Below are positions 36,148 through 46,517 of a stretch of 64,000 bases of DNA, piece by piece. Position 1 is the stretch's first letter. Each line of letters begins with the position of its first letter. The DNA is from Nostoc sp. HK-01 (lineage in GTDB: Bacteria; Cyanobacteriota; Cyanobacteriia; Cyanobacteriales; Nostocaceae): the NCBI GenBank assembly GCA_003990705.1, contig AP018318.1, positions 5,257,001 through 5,321,000 on the forward strand, in the 5' to 3' direction. The notes under the pieces were generated by a model. The model did not search any database. It had not been told where the DNA came from and was given only the letters and a program-made list of their open reading frames with translations. The translations under genes were made by a program, and so were the position numbers.

Positions 36148-38802
36148 ATGTCAACTCTCGTCATCGTCGAATCTCCCACAAAAGCTCGTACCATTCGTAA
36201 CTACCTGCCAAAGGACTATCGGGTAGAAGCATCTATGGGTCATGTCCGTGACCTACCCCAGTCAGCAAGTGAAATCCCCACCACTATCAAAGGTGAAAAA
36301 TGGGCGCAGTTAGGGGTAAATGTAGACGCAGACTTTGAACCGGTGTATGTTGTCCCCAAAGACAAAAAGAAAATTGTTACCCAGCTGAAAGATGCCCTGA
36401 AAGAGGCAACTGAACTCATCCTGGCAACTGACGAAGACCGCGAAGGAGAAAGCATCAGTTGGCATTTATACCAGTTGCTTAAGCCCAAAGTTCCCACCAA
36501 GCGGATGGTGTTTCACGAAATCACCCAAGAAGCGATTAAAAAAGCTTTAAAAAACTGCCGCAATATCGATGAGCAGTTAGTACGCGCCCAAGAAACACGG
36601 CGGATTTTAGATCGGTTAGTTGGATATACCCTTTCTCCCTTACTGTGGGAAAAAATCGCCTGGGGATTATCTGCGGGGCGGGTACAGTCGGTAGCTGTGC
36701 GGTTATTGGTGAAAAAAGAACGCCAACGCCGCGCCTTCCGTGAAGGGACATATTGGGATCTAAAAGCGTACTTAGAACAGGGCAAAGCACCGTTTACATC
36801 CCAGTTAGTGACATTGGGCGGCACAAAAGTAGCGAACGGCAGTGACTTTGACCCCAATACAGGGCAAATTGCGGCTGGGCGGAATGTTGTGTTGCTTAAA
36901 GAAGCGGAGGCTGTAGCGCTGAAAGAAAGACTGGCTGGGAAAACCTGGAATGTCACAGACATCGAAGAACGCCCGGTCACTCGTAAACCTTCCCCACCAT
37001 TCACCACTTCCACCTTGCAGCAAGAGTCAAACCGCAAGCTACGCCTTTCAGCACGGGATACGATGCGGATTGCTCAAAACTTGTACGAGCAAGGGTATAT
37101 TACCTATATGCGTACAGACTCGGTGCATTTGTCAGAACAGGCGATCGCAGCTGCCCGTGACTGTGTAGAAAAGCTTTACGGTAAGCAATATCTCAGCCCT
37201 CAACCCCGGCAATACACCACCAAATCTAAAGGCGCACAAGAAGCCCACGAAGCCATTCGCCCAGCAGGTAGCACCTTCCGCACGCCCCAAGAAACAGGTT
37301 TAAGCGGTCGAGAACTGGCTCTTTACGACTTAATTTGGAAGCGTACCGTCGCCTGTCAAATGGCCGACTCCCGCCAAACTCAAATTACTGTACAGTTGCA
37401 AGTTGAAGATGCAGGTTTTCGTTCTTCTGGTAAACGCATAGACTTTCCTGGTTACTTACGCGCCTACGTCGAAGGTTCTGACGACCCCGAAGCCGCGCTA
37501 GAAGACCAAGAAATTATTTTGCCCAACTTGAAAGTTGGGGATCATCCAAATTGTAAGGAACTGGAAGCAGTTGATCACGAAACTCAACCACCAGCCAGAT
37601 ACACGGAAGCAACTTTGGTGAAAACCTTAGAAAGTGAAGGTATTGGTCGTCCGAGTACCTACGCCAGCATCATTGGGACAATTATTGATAAAGGTTATGC
37701 CCAATTGGTGAGTAATGCTTTAATTCCGACTTTCACCGCCTTTGCAGTCACCAGCTTATTAGAAAAACACTTCCCGGATATTGTCGACCCCAGCTTTACT
37801 TCCAAAATGGAGCAAACCTTAGACGATATTGCTGACGGTGAAGCTAACTGGCTACCTTACCTGCGGGAATTTTATTTAGGTGACAAAGGTTTAGAAACCC
37901 TAGTCAAAGAACAGAAAAGTCAAATTGATGCGACTAAAGCAAGAACCGTAGAATTAGAAAATTTAGACGCGAAAGTCCGCATCGGCAAATATGGGCCTTA
38001 TATAGAAGTGGAAAATGGTGAAAGTGTAGTCACCGCATCCATTCCGAAAGATTTAACACCAGCTGACCTCGACCCCAAACAGGTAGAAGTTTTGCTGAAG
38101 CAAAAAACTACAGGCCCTGACGAACTCGGTCGCCATCCAGAAACAGGTGAGACGATTTATATCAAAATTGGCACTTACGGCCCTTATGTCCAATTGGGTG
38201 ACAAAACAGAAGAAAATCCTAAACCAAAACAAGCCTCCATTCCCAAAAATGTGCCGAAAGAAAATGTCACTCTAGAAATAGCTGTTGGTCTTTTAGCCCT
38301 TCCCCGCGTTTTGGGAACCCACCCAGCTACAGGTGGCAGAATCCAAGCTAGTATCGGCCCCTATGGCCCTTACATAGTTCATGACCAAGGAAAAGAAGGT
38401 AAAGATTATCGGTCGTTAAAAGCAGCGGATAATGTTTTAACAGTTTCTTTAGAAAGAGCATTGGAATTGTTATCAGAACCCAAAAAAGGGCGCAGTTCTG
38501 CTAACAGCAAATCTAAAGCAGCCTTACGGGAATTGGGGAACCATCCAGAAGATGATTCACCCGTGAATATCTACGATGGCCCTTACGGCCCTTATATTAA
38601 GCATGGCAAAACTAATGTGAGTGTGCCAGAAGGACAGTCGGTGGAAGATATGACACTATCTAAAGCTTTGGAATTGTTAGTTAGTAAAACTTCTTCATCT
38701 AAAAAATCTACCCGCAAAACCAGCAAAACAACTAGCTCAGGAGCTAAATCAACCGCCAAGTCATCCAAGACTGCTGCCAAAAAGAATGATTCATCCAATT
38801 AG
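36148..38802 (+). CDS. topA: DNA topoisomerase I (type IA)
   Basis: Relaxes negative supercoils. 884 residues. Toprim domain at the start ([20 protein letters not shown], acidic DEDREGE near 94). The catalytic Tyr, near residue 319, is in [12 protein letters not shown]. The C-terminus replaces zinc fingers by four Topo-C repeats seen as [28 protein letters not shown] and [11 protein letters not shown] Ser/Lys/Thr-rich basic tail (about residues 850-884) follows, typical of cyanobacterial TopA. It stands alone on the plus strand. Confidence 0.96.
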   Translation: MSTLVIVESPTKARTIRNYLPKDYRVEASMGHVRDLPQSASEIPTTIKGEKWAQLGVNVDADFEPVYVVPKDKKKIVTQLKDALKEATELILATDEDREGESISWHLYQLLKPKVPTKRMVFHEITQEAIKKALKNCRNIDEQLVRAQETRRILDRLVGYTLSPLLWEKIAWGLSAGRVQSVAVRLLVKKERQRRAFREGTYWDLKAYLEQGKAPFTSQLVTLGGTKVANGSDFDPNTGQIAAGRNVVLLKEAEAVALKERLAGKTWNVTDIEERPVTRKPSPPFTTSTLQQESNRKLRLSARDTMRIAQNLYEQGYITYMRTDSVHLSEQAIAAARDCVEKLYGKQYLSPQPRQYTTKSKGAQEAHEAIRPAGSTFRTPQETGLSGRELALYDLIWKRTVACQMADSRQTQITVQLQVEDAGFRSSGKRIDFPGYLRAYVEGSDDPEAALEDQEIILPNLKVGDHPNCKELEAVDHETQPPARYTEATLVKTLESEGIGRPSTYASIIGTIIDKGYAQLVSNALIPTFTAFAVTSLLEKHFPDIVDPSFTSKMEQTLDDIADGEANWLPYLREFYLGDKGLETLVKEQKSQIDATKARTVELENLDAKVRIGKYGPYIEVENGESVVTASIPKDLTPADLDPKQVEVLLKQKTTGPDELGRHPETGETIYIKIGTYGPYVQLGDKTEENPKPKQASIPKNVPKENVTLEIAVGLLALPRVLGTHPATGGRIQASIGPYGPYIVHDQGKEGKDYRSLKAADNVLTVSLERALELLSEPKKGRSSANSKSKAALRELGNHPEDDSPVNIYDGPYGPYIKHGKTNVSVPEGQSVEDMTLSKALELLVSKTSSSKKSTRKTSKTTSSGAKSTAKSSKTAAKKNDSSN

Positions 38803-39122
38803 TTATTAGCCAAGAGTCAAAAGTCTATAGTCCATAGTCTAGAAATCATAACTAATGATCAATGACTCTTGACCATTGACCATTGACTAATGACCCTTGA
38901 CTATTTCCACAACATACCCATCCTTAGCTAAATGCAGTTCATTAGGTTGCTGATGTGATACTCTAAAAAGTAAGGGAAATCACAACTGGAAATTTTCAAA
39001 ATGGCTAACGCCAGTAATCAAAAATTCTGGATTAGCCAATTTAGCAGCAAAACGTGTAAGATAAAGCCAATTTCCGCATGGCTTTTAATTACAATAGGTA
39101 GTAACTCAGGAGCGGTCAGTTC
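38803..39122. other. Spacer of 320 bases after topA
   Basis: The first 100 bases are heptamer repeats (see 38857-38905). The rest is AT-rich, with the putative promoter of the 45-residue gene and aroQ. No terminator of classical type was seen behind topA. Confidence 0.6.
38857..38905 (+). repeat. Seven tandem heptamers (STRR)
   Basis: Consecutive 7-base units GATCAAT, GACTCTT, GACCATT, GACCATT, GACTAAT, GACCCTT and GACTATT, exactly in register. This is a short tandemly repeated repetitive sequence of the heterocystous cyanobacterial type. Degenerate units also occur before it (38810-38856). Confidence 0.85.
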
Positions 39123-39260
39123 ATGGACTATATAGAAAAGGTACTGGAAAAGCTGAAGGAAATGGCACGCAAGCTGATTGAAGCCCTGCTTGGGCCAGAA
39201 GCTGAACCGGAACCGGAACTGATTCCGATTCCTGTCAATGAACGCTCCCGTCGTCGTTAA
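39123..39260 (+). CDS. 45-residue protein: amphipathic helix plus Pro/Glu tail
   Basis: ATG at 39123, with GGAG about 10 bases upstream. An amphipathic charged helix (DYIEKVLEKLKEMARKLIEALL) is followed by GPEAEPEPELIPIPVNE and a basic end, RSRRR. Codon usage and the binding site look real. The stop is 18 bases before the aroQ start, so the two are probably one operon. No family was recognised. The helix could bind a membrane surface or another protein; this is inference. Confidence 0.7.
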   Translation: MDYIEKVLEKLKEMARKLIEALLGPEAEPEPELIPIPVNERSRRR

Positions 39261-39278
39261 ACCGGAAGGGACTGAAAA

Positions 39279-39737
39279 TTGAGGGTGCAACCTTTAAGCA
39301 TTTTGGTACTGCATGGGCCAAACCTAAATTTGCTGGGACAGCGAGAGCCAGGAATTTATGGTGCTGTAACTTTAGCTGAAATTAACCGTTTATTGCAAGA
39401 AAAAGCGGCGCAGGTACAAGCGAGTGTTTTTACCATGCAGTCTAATCATGAAGGAGCTTTGGTAGATGCGATTCATGAAGCTTTAGGTAAATACCAGGGA
39501 ATTTTGATTAATGCTGGAGCTTATACACATACGAGTGTGGCATTACGAGATGCGATCGCAGCAGTTAATCTACCCACAGTTGAAGTACACCTCAGCAATA
39601 TTTACCGTCGAGAAGATTTTCGTCATCATTCTTATATCGCGCCTGTCGTTATTGGACAAATCAGCGGTTTTGGCGAACAAAGTTATTTGTTAGGCTTACA
39701 GGCTTTAGTGCATCATTTGCGAAAGGATGAAGTATAG
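39279..39737 (+). CDS. aroQ: Type II 3-dehydroquinate dehydratase
   Basis: Third step of the shikimate pathway. 152 residues. Motifs include [21 protein letters not shown] (catalytic Tyr), [29 protein letters not shown] and the final [10 protein letters not shown]. No ATG is available: the start is TTG at 39279 (after GGAAGGGA) or GTG at 39285. Follows the 45-residue gene. Confidence 0.94.
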   Translation: MRVQPLSILVLHGPNLNLLGQREPGIYGAVTLAEINRLLQEKAAQVQASVFTMQSNHEGALVDAIHEALGKYQGILINAGAYTHTSVALRDAIAAVNLPTVEVHLSNIYRREDFRHHSYIAPVVIGQISGFGEQSYLLGLQALVHHLRKDEV

Positions 39738-39869
39738 CAAAGCGCTGAGTATAAATTCAGTTGCTGCTAAGTTTTGAGTAATTAAAAATGCCCTAATTTA
39801 TGCTGCGACTGCTATAAATTGTAAAGGCTGAAATTTCAGACTTCACACTTTATACTTCATACTTTAGAT

Positions 39870-40808
39870 ATGCGCTATTCACTGTTCAGCCGATTTAGAG
39901 GTACTTTATTAGGGGCTTTATTAGGTGCAAATTTAGCCAAATCTGGAGAGCAAACACCTCAAGCTTTCTCTGAGATTGGCAAATTAATGGTTCTGGGGAC
40001 GGAAAGTCTCATTGCATTAGGCAAATTAGATTTAGATGACTGGAAACAGCGTCAGCAAAAAGAACTACCTAACTTAAATTTCAGTAAGAGTATCATTTCA
40101 GAAATTATTTTAGCCACTTTACCAGTGGCACTTTTTTTTCATGACAATCCGCTAAAGTTGCGATCTCAGTTGTTGTATACGTACCAACTTTGGGGAAATG
40201 ACCCAGTTGTACGAGATGGAATATTAGCAGTAGGATATGCGATCGCTCTATCTTTAACTGAAAAATTAAATCCTCAAACCCTCATAACCCAAATAATTAG
40301 TTTTGTTGGCGAGACACCAACACTATTCCCAAAAAAATTATTACAAGTTAATGATTTGTTAAAAAATCATGCTGGCTTAGAAAAAGTCAAAGCAGAGTTA
40401 AGTACAGAAGACAAAACTAGTACGGCGATCGCCATAGCATTTTACTGCTTTCTGAGTACCATAGAAGACTTCCGTTTAACAGTATTGCGGGCAAATCACA
40501 ATTCATTAAGAATTTTACCTGCGCCAATTATCGGTGCGATCGCAGGTAGTTTATCTGGAGCCTACAACAGTACAGCTGGGATTCCTCCCCAGTTGGGAGT
40601 TCTGCACTTATCAACCGATAACTCTACTGGGATACTGGTCAATTATCCACAAATGTTAGAATTGACCGATGCACTTTTAGCTGTATGGTCAGGAGTGTAT
40701 AACCTATCCCTACATTCAAAACAATTTCCCCAAGAAGGATATATGATCCTTGACAAACAAAATTCTGTTTCTGTCTTTGCAGCGCCACGGGTTATTCGGA
40801 CACGTTAA
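39870..40808 (+). CDS. ADP-ribosylglycohydrolase-like protein, probably inactive
   Basis: 312 residues. The overall pattern of the DraG fold is visible: SRFRGTLLGALLGANLAK at the start, YAIALSLTEK in the middle, and IIGAIAGSLSGAYNSTAGIPPQL near residue 225. The Asp pairs that hold the two magnesium ions in active family members (GDALG and DTDT-type motifs) are not apparent. It is probably a non-catalytic relative. Function unknown. Confidence 0.65.
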   Translation: MRYSLFSRFRGTLLGALLGANLAKSGEQTPQAFSEIGKLMVLGTESLIALGKLDLDDWKQRQQKELPNLNFSKSIISEIILATLPVALFFHDNPLKLRSQLLYTYQLWGNDPVVRDGILAVGYAIALSLTEKLNPQTLITQIISFVGETPTLFPKKLLQVNDLLKNHAGLEKVKAELSTEDKTSTAIAIAFYCFLSTIEDFRLTVLRANHNSLRILPAPIIGAIAGSLSGAYNSTAGIPPQLGVLHLSTDNSTGILVNYPQMLELTDALLAVWSGVYNLSLHSKQFPQEGYMILDKQNSVSVFAAPRVIRTR

Positions 40809-41010
40809 TCTAGCGCCAAACAGCAATTAATCCTGATCAATCTCAGCAACACTAATACTGATTGTTTTTCTAGTTTCATTTCAATTTTTACCTCAACCTG
40901 ATTCTGTCAGCAGATATTTCAAATTATCTTGGTCAACTAATTCCGACTCAAGCTTAAACGTTTATTAAAAAAATTTTGTTCTGACCTATCAAAGTCAGCA
41001 GCCAGAGGTA

Positions 41011-43722
41011 ATGAAAAAGCAGCCATTTTTTCAGTCCTTAACCCAGCACTTAACTGACTGGCGGTGTTCTACAGCTAGAGATCGCCCAGTGGGTTGGCTA
41101 GTTAAGAAACGTCAAAATAGCCAAAGCGGCCGAGGCCAACCTCAAACCAATATTCTCCATAATTTTCCTCGGTTTTTGTGCAAATTCAGCCACCACAGCA
41201 AACAACATAAACGAGCAACGGTATCCAGATCAATGGCAAAATCGATCAAAACTCAGACTGGAATTAATGCAGTCGGTTTAGGCTGGGTACATGAACAACG
41301 TTCTTCTGTGGTTTTTGCGATCGCAGTTGTATCTCTGACAGGAGTGCTAGGTCATAAGTTATACAACCAACCCCAACTGCAAATAGGAGCCTACGCACCA
41401 CAAACTTTCAAAGCCCCCTACTCTATCAATATTGAAAATAAACAGCAGACTGAAGCTAGACGTAAAGCTGTTAGTAAAAGTTCTACATCAGTGTTAATGG
41501 TCGATACTTCGACCACCGCCAAGATTAACCAAGACTTGCAACAACTTCTCGACCAAGGTAATGAAATTCGCTCTGTTGCTGGGTCTTTTCCTTTTTTGGA
41601 CACCGCAGCTTTATCCTTACCTACCCAGCAATATTTACGTGCTTGTTCTGACTCCGAATGGAAAGCACTACTAGCAGCAGTCGAAAATCAGAGTAAACAG
41701 AAATTAGAGCTTTTACCAAAAAATCAAACTAGACAAAAACAGAAATCTGTCAAATATCTTCCTTTATTTCCATCAGCAACAGGTTCACCCATTGAGCAAA
41801 ACCACTCTCTGACTGAACCTAATTCTCTCAACCTGACCCAGTCTCTAGCCTCTGAGCAACCTAAACCTAGTAATACCACCCAAAGTAAAGACTTTCAACT
41901 AGTAGTAGGAGAGTTAGACGCTTACCGAATCACCACCTCAGCACAAAACTTACTGTCATTAGTGCAGCAAATATCTCAAGTCCGCCAACGATATATCCAA
42001 GCAAAGGCGCAACTTTTACAGTTAGAAACTGCTAATCCACAAACAATTTATCAACAAACTGTCATCTTAGATTTATCAGATGATGATTGGTCATCTACAT
42101 ATACACAAGTTCGCCAAATTGCTGATCGCATTTTGACTCAAGGTATTCCCGAAGGACTACCAGATCAGATTTTACAAAAGGCGGTAAGTATACATGTCCA
42201 AGATTTGGTGCCAAAAGATGCTGAAGCTTTAACATCGAAGCTGTTATTGACAGTCTTAAAACCCAATTTAAAAAAAGATGAAGCAAAAACTCGCATCCAG
42301 GCGCAACAAGCAATGGAAGGAGTTTTACCTGTAATAGTCAATGTGAAGCAAGGTGAGGTAATTGTCCGTAAAGGACAAAAAATTACCGATTGGCAGTTTG
42401 ATGTATTAGAAGAGTATAAATTAATTCGTCGGGAAAATAATTGGTTAGGGTTAACGAAGTTAGCAGTCATAATTACAGGTGCAATCGGGATTTTTGTGTG
42501 GGTAGAAAAGCACAACAAACATCGATTACGACAACGCGATCGCCTATTAATATTACTGCTAACTTTGAGTACCCCTGGCGCGCTCGCAATGGGGATAGTT
42601 CATACTACCTGGAGTGGCGTTGGTTTACTATTAGGGAGTTTTTATAGCCCGATTTTGGGTGCAACAGTTATCGGACTGTTGTTGCTAGTTATACCCACAA
42701 GTTTGGAAGTCAGTAAGATAGCGTTGTTGGCTGGTGCAACTGGAGGGATATTAGGTAGTTGCATTGCCCAAAGATTGCGATCGCGGGAAGAATTAGCAAT
42801 ATTAGGTGTAGCAATTGCAGCAACTCAAGGCGGCCTTTACCTAATTTTGAGTTTATTCTTTGGTGGAGCATTTGGTACAGGCTGGTACATGGTCTTTCAA
42901 GCAGCCGGATTATTCACTTTATCAGGTTTAGCTTGGAGTATCGTCGCCTTGGGCGTAAGTCCCTATTTAGAAAAACTCTTTGATTTAGTTACTCCCATTC
43001 GGTTAGCAGAACTGGCGAACCCCAATCGCCCCTTATTAAAAAAACTCGCCACAGCAACCCCAGGAACCTTTCAACACACCCTATTTGTGGCCACTCTGGC
43101 CGAAGCTGCGGCGAAAAAATTAGGGTGTAATGTTGAATTAGTTAGGGCTGGGACTTTATACCACGATATTGGTAAAATGCACGATCCTTTAGGTTTTATT
43201 GAAAACCAAATGGGTGGGCCAAATAAACACGAAACAGAAATTCAAGACCCTTGGAAAAGTGCCGAAATTATTAAAAAGCACGTTAGTGAAGGGTTAGTGA
43301 TGGCACGTAAACATTGGTTGCCAACAGCAATTCAAGCGTTTATTCCCGAACATCAGGGTACAATGCTGATTGCTTATTTTTATCATCAAGCACAGCAGCA
43401 AGCTCAAGCCGACCCCAGTATAAAATTAGATGAAGCTGATTTTCGCTACGACGGCCCAATTCCCCAGTCACGAGAAACCGGAATTGTCATGTTAGCAGAT
43501 GCTTGTGAAGCCGCACTGCGATCGCTCAAAGAAGTTACACCAGAACAAGCTTTAACCACACTCAATAATATTTTGCGTGCCAGATGGCAAGACAATCAAC
43601 TACAAGACTCAGGACTAACACGAGATGAAATGACTCAAATTGCCCAAATTTTTGTGGAAGTTTGGCAGCAATTTCATCATAAACGCATTGTTTATCCCAA
43701 GTTAAAAGTTAGCAATAAGTAG
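41011..43722 (+). CDS. 7TM-HD phosphohydrolase (PgpH-like)
   Basis: 903 residues. A polar N-terminal extension (1-85) precedes a first membrane helix (SVVFAIAVVSLTGVLGHKLY, about 96-115). Then come a large extracytoplasmic 7TMR-HDED domain (to about 485), a cluster of seven membrane helices (about 485-665), and a cytoplasmic HD domain with GTLYHDIGKMHDP near 712, EHQG near 790 and the final DACEAALRS. PgpH homologues hydrolyse cyclic di-AMP, so it is likely a c-di-AMP phosphodiesterase controlling osmotic or potassium balance. The start at 41011 may be too far upstream; an ATG at 41233 is possible. Confidence 0.88.
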   Translation: MKKQPFFQSLTQHLTDWRCSTARDRPVGWLVKKRQNSQSGRGQPQTNILHNFPRFLCKFSHHSKQHKRATVSRSMAKSIKTQTGINAVGLGWVHEQRSSVVFAIAVVSLTGVLGHKLYNQPQLQIGAYAPQTFKAPYSINIENKQQTEARRKAVSKSSTSVLMVDTSTTAKINQDLQQLLDQGNEIRSVAGSFPFLDTAALSLPTQQYLRACSDSEWKALLAAVENQSKQKLELLPKNQTRQKQKSVKYLPLFPSATGSPIEQNHSLTEPNSLNLTQSLASEQPKPSNTTQSKDFQLVVGELDAYRITTSAQNLLSLVQQISQVRQRYIQAKAQLLQLETANPQTIYQQTVILDLSDDDWSSTYTQVRQIADRILTQGIPEGLPDQILQKAVSIHVQDLVPKDAEALTSKLLLTVLKPNLKKDEAKTRIQAQQAMEGVLPVIVNVKQGEVIVRKGQKITDWQFDVLEEYKLIRRENNWLGLTKLAVIITGAIGIFVWVEKHNKHRLRQRDRLLILLLTLSTPGALAMGIVHTTWSGVGLLLGSFYSPILGATVIGLLLLVIPTSLEVSKIALLAGATGGILGSCIAQRLRSREELAILGVAIAATQGGLYLILSLFFGGAFGTGWYMVFQAAGLFTLSGLAWSIVALGVSPYLEKLFDLVTPIRLAELANPNRPLLKKLATATPGTFQHTLFVATLAEAAAKKLGCNVELVRAGTLYHDIGKMHDPLGFIENQMGGPNKHETEIQDPWKSAEIIKKHVSEGLVMARKHWLPTAIQAFIPEHQGTMLIAYFYHQAQQQAQADPSIKLDEADFRYDGPIPQSRETGIVMLADACEAALRSLKEVTPEQALTTLNNILRARWQDNQLQDSGLTRDEMTQIAQIFVEVWQQFHHKRIVYPKLKVSNK

Positions 43723-43800
43723 TCAATGGTCAAAATGATAAATGACCATATTAGCAATAATTTACTGTTAGGCTAAAGTTATCAAGATTGAGGAACAAAT

Positions 43801-44376
43801 ATGACTGCTTTGATTCTCAACCTCAGCCCCACTATTGAGTTAACAGACGATCAGTTTTTTGAAATTTGTCAAAATAATCAAGACTTACGTTTTGAACGGT
43901 CAGCCCAAGGAGAAATAATTATTATGCCGCCCACAGGATGGGAAAGTGGAAATCGCAATAGCCGTTTAAACCAAAGGTTGAGTAACTGGGCAGATATTGA
44001 TGGTACAGGCTTAGTGTTTGATTCTTCCACAGCTTTCATTCTGCCTAATCGTGCAACACGCTCTCCCGATGCGGCTTGGGTACAAAAGGAAAGAATCACA
44101 GCTATAAATCCCGATCCTGCCAAGTTTTTACCTATGGCTCCCGATTTTGTGGTAGAGTTGCGCTCTGCTACAGACAGCCTGCAAATACTACAACGCAAAA
44201 TGCAAGAATACATTGAGAATGGTGTGCATCTAGGTTGGCTGATTGATCCGCAAAATCAACGGGTAGAAATTTACCAATTAGGGCAAGAAGTTAAGGTTTT
44301 ACAATCTCCGACTAGCTTGAGTGGAGAAGATATTTTGCCAGGGTTTATTCTGGATTTAGCCCACATTTTGAGTTAG
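43801..44376 (+). CDS. Uma2 family endonuclease-like protein (DUF820)
   Basis: 191 residues. The active-site pattern of the family is present: RFERSAQGEIIIMPPTG, SPDAAWVQ (Asp), DFVVELRSATD (Glu) and QRKMQEYIENGVHLGWLIDP (Lys). More typical of the family than the copy at 11895. It is convergent with the DUF445 gene, 21 bases away. Confidence 0.9.
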   Translation: MTALILNLSPTIELTDDQFFEICQNNQDLRFERSAQGEIIIMPPTGWESGNRNSRLNQRLSNWADIDGTGLVFDSSTAFILPNRATRSPDAAWVQKERITAINPDPAKFLPMAPDFVVELRSATDSLQILQRKMQEYIENGVHLGWLIDPQNQRVEIYQLGQEVKVLQSPTSLSGEDILPGFILDLAHILS

Positions 44377-44397
44377 GCGTTCGCTTCAATTTTATAC

Positions 44398-45639
44398 TTA
44401 TAATGACTGTTGACTCAAGATTAAAAATACTGTCTGGAATAAACCGACTACAAAACCTAATACTCCTCCTAAAGTGACAATTGCCTGTAATTCATTTTTG
44501 ACAATTCCCTCAATTGCTGCTTCTAAATCAGCAGGAGAAGTTGACTTTACACGGTCAATAATTACTTGGTCGATTGACAAGATAGGAATCACTTGCGCCA
44601 CAATCACTTCTAAATCTTTTTCTAAATAACGTTCTAAAATCAAAGCTAATTCTAAGCTGACAACTTCTAGAGAAGAACTGACAACAGGTGAAGCACTCAG
44701 CCGATTTAGCAGCAGTGTAGCAATATTTTCCCAATTCACAGAATCAGTGAATCCTTGTAATAAATCACTACCACTAGTTTGAATATATTGACGGACAGTT
44801 TCGCGGGTGGTTTTACGTAACTGTCTGACTGTACCAATTGGTAAGTTTTGTAATGATAAATTTTGCAGAATTTTTTTCAGGCGATCGCGCACTTGCAAAT
44901 CTTGGGTTAATTCTTGCAAACGAGCATTAGTCGCTTCTTTCTCATCCAAGCAAAAAGTTCTCAGTCGGGTGAGGGTATTGCGTAAGCCAAACAAATTAGC
45001 TACTACCCAATAAGTACCGCTAGTTTTTTCGCGGAAGCTTTCATCGATAATTTGAATTGTGCGATCGGTTAAAAAATCAATTATTGCCTGACGCAACACA
45101 TCTGGAGGTAAAACTGTCTGCAATAACCAATCAGCTAAACGCGTAGCTTGTTCATCAGTTAGTTGTAAATCTAGCAGGATTTGATCAAAAATTTGATTGA
45201 TTTGTGCTTCTAAAAAGTCTTCCCGCCTTGCTAAAACTTTTAACAATCGTGGTAAAGATTCGCCTAACAAATCACGCAAAATTCCTGCCACAATTTTGGC
45301 ACTTTTTTGGTCTTTATCTGCTTTTATTTGGTCAATTGCTAAACGTAACAACCACAAAATAGCTGATTGGACTCGCTCTGTTTGTAACAAGCGCCGTGCC
45401 AGATTTTGCAATTCATCTGGGGTTAGCAGCGACCCCATGATAGTACTCGAAATATTTTTAGCCAAACGTTCCTGGTTGCGAGGAATCAAACCAGGTGTGA
45501 AAGGCATTCGTCGTCCACCAATATAAATTGCTCGGTAGGGACGAAATAACATTTTGATGGCTATATCATTTGTGAAATAGCCAATTACCCCGCCCAATAT
45601 CGGGGGAGAGACATAAAGCCAAAGATGAGACCAATCCAC
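44398..45639 (-). CDS. DUF445 family membrane protein
   Basis: 413 residues. One hydrophobic helix at the N-terminus ([26 protein letters not shown], with the family motif [15 protein letters not shown]) and one at the C-terminus ([21 protein letters not shown]). Between them lies a long helical region and [17 protein letters not shown]. Resembles YheB-type proteins; function unknown. menG lies upstream on the same strand. Confidence 0.9.
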   Translation of the reverse strand: MDWSHLWLYVSPPILGGVIGYFTNDIAIKMLFRPYRAIYIGGRRMPFTPGLIPRNQERLAKNISSTIMGSLLTPDELQNLARRLLQTERVQSAILWLLRLAIDQIKADKDQKSAKIVAGILRDLLGESLPRLLKVLARREDFLEAQINQIFDQILLDLQLTDEQATRLADWLLQTVLPPDVLRQAIIDFLTDRTIQIIDESFREKTSGTYWVVANLFGLRNTLTRLRTFCLDEKEATNARLQELTQDLQVRDRLKKILQNLSLQNLPIGTVRQLRKTTRETVRQYIQTSGSDLLQGFTDSVNWENIATLLLNRLSASPVVSSSLEVVSLELALILERYLEKDLEVIVAQVIPILSIDQVIIDRVKSTSPADLEAAIEGIVKNELQAIVTLGGVLGFVVGLFQTVFLILSQQSL

Positions 45640-45751
45640 AGGATTTTGGACTTGCCAATTTTGAATGTGAAAATTTAGATAAAGATGTTAATTTCTGGAC
45701 AACTTGTGCTTCTTTGCCAGCAGAGCCAATTCCAAATTTTTCATCTCTCAT

Positions 45752-46444
45752 CTAAAATTTACTGACTACCAGTACTCCCATCATACCGTTCACAATGGGG
45801 TAGTGTGTAACTGATGCAAAACCAGCTTGCAGGGCCAGTTCTTTTTGTTCATCTCCTCTAGGGAAACGATCTAAGCTGGGGCTAATGTAGGCATACTGCT
45901 CTTTTAATCCCAGATTTTCAGCCATTGGTACAACCATAGAATCCAAGTACCATTGTTGAAAAGCGCGTAACTGCGGATTATTCGGTCGATGAAAGTCTAA
46001 AATGGCAGCCTTAGCACCTGGCTTTAGCACCCGGTGAATCTCTCTCAGGCTTTGGGGAATATCCGTTACATTTCTTAACCCATAACCCATTGTCGCCGCA
46101 TCAAATTGGTTATCCTCAAAAGGCAAATTGAGAACATCAGCTTCTACCCAAGTTACGGCAGGTTGGGGATATTGTTGTTGAGAGCGTTCTTGAGCAGTCG
46201 CCAGTAGGTTAGGTGAAAAATCTACGCCATACACTTGTCCTGTGTTGCCGACACGCCTTGCTAAACGCAACGCTAAATCACCACTCCCACAACACAAATC
46301 GATACAAGTATCTCCCGCTTTAGCACCACTCCATTTAATCGCCATTTCCTTCCATATCAGGTGTTGTCCCAGACTCAACCAATTATTTAGCTGGTCATAT
46401 ACAGGAGCAATACTGTCGAAAATGGCGCGAATTTCATTAGTCAT
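45752..46444 (-). CDS. menG: Demethylphylloquinone methyltransferase (MenG/UbiE family)
   Basis: Last step of phylloquinone synthesis, methylating 2-phytyl-1,4-naphthoquinone for photosystem I. 230 residues from the ATG at 46444 (MTNEIRAIFDSIAPVYDQLN); a longer frame to 46465 runs into heptamer repeats. AdoMet site: CIDLCCGSGDLALRLARR, then GVDFSPNLL, ATMGYGLRNV and HRVLKPGAKAAILDF. Family is clear. The phylloquinone substrate is inferred from the cyanobacterial setting, since cyanobacteria use plastoquinone made by a different methyltransferase. Confidence 0.92.
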   Translation of the reverse strand: MTNEIRAIFDSIAPVYDQLNNWLSLGQHLIWKEMAIKWSGAKAGDTCIDLCCGSGDLALRLARRVGNTGQVYGVDFSPNLLATAQERSQQQYPQPAVTWVEADVLNLPFEDNQFDAATMGYGLRNVTDIPQSLREIHRVLKPGAKAAILDFHRPNNPQLRAFQQWYLDSMVVPMAENLGLKEQYAYISPSLDRFPRGDEQKELALQAGFASVTHYPIVNGMMGVLVVSKF

Positions 46445-46452
46445 TGGTGAAT

Positions 46453-46487
46453 AGTCAAAAGTCAATGGTCAATAGTCAAGAGTCAAC
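46453..46487 (+). repeat. Five tandem AGTCAAN heptamers upstream of menG
   Basis: Units AGTCAAA, AGTCAAT, GGTCAAT, AGTCAAG and AGTCAAC in exact register, directly upstream of the menG start. Same family as the arrays at 1276 and 38857. Confidence 0.85.
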
Positions 46488-46517
46488 ATAACCTCACTCT
46501 GGACTATGGACGCTTGA

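Noticed and set aside
36513-37037. Minus-strand open frame of 174 codons inside topA
   Set aside because: Mirror of topA codons in a conserved enzyme; Ser/Arg-rich with no motif.
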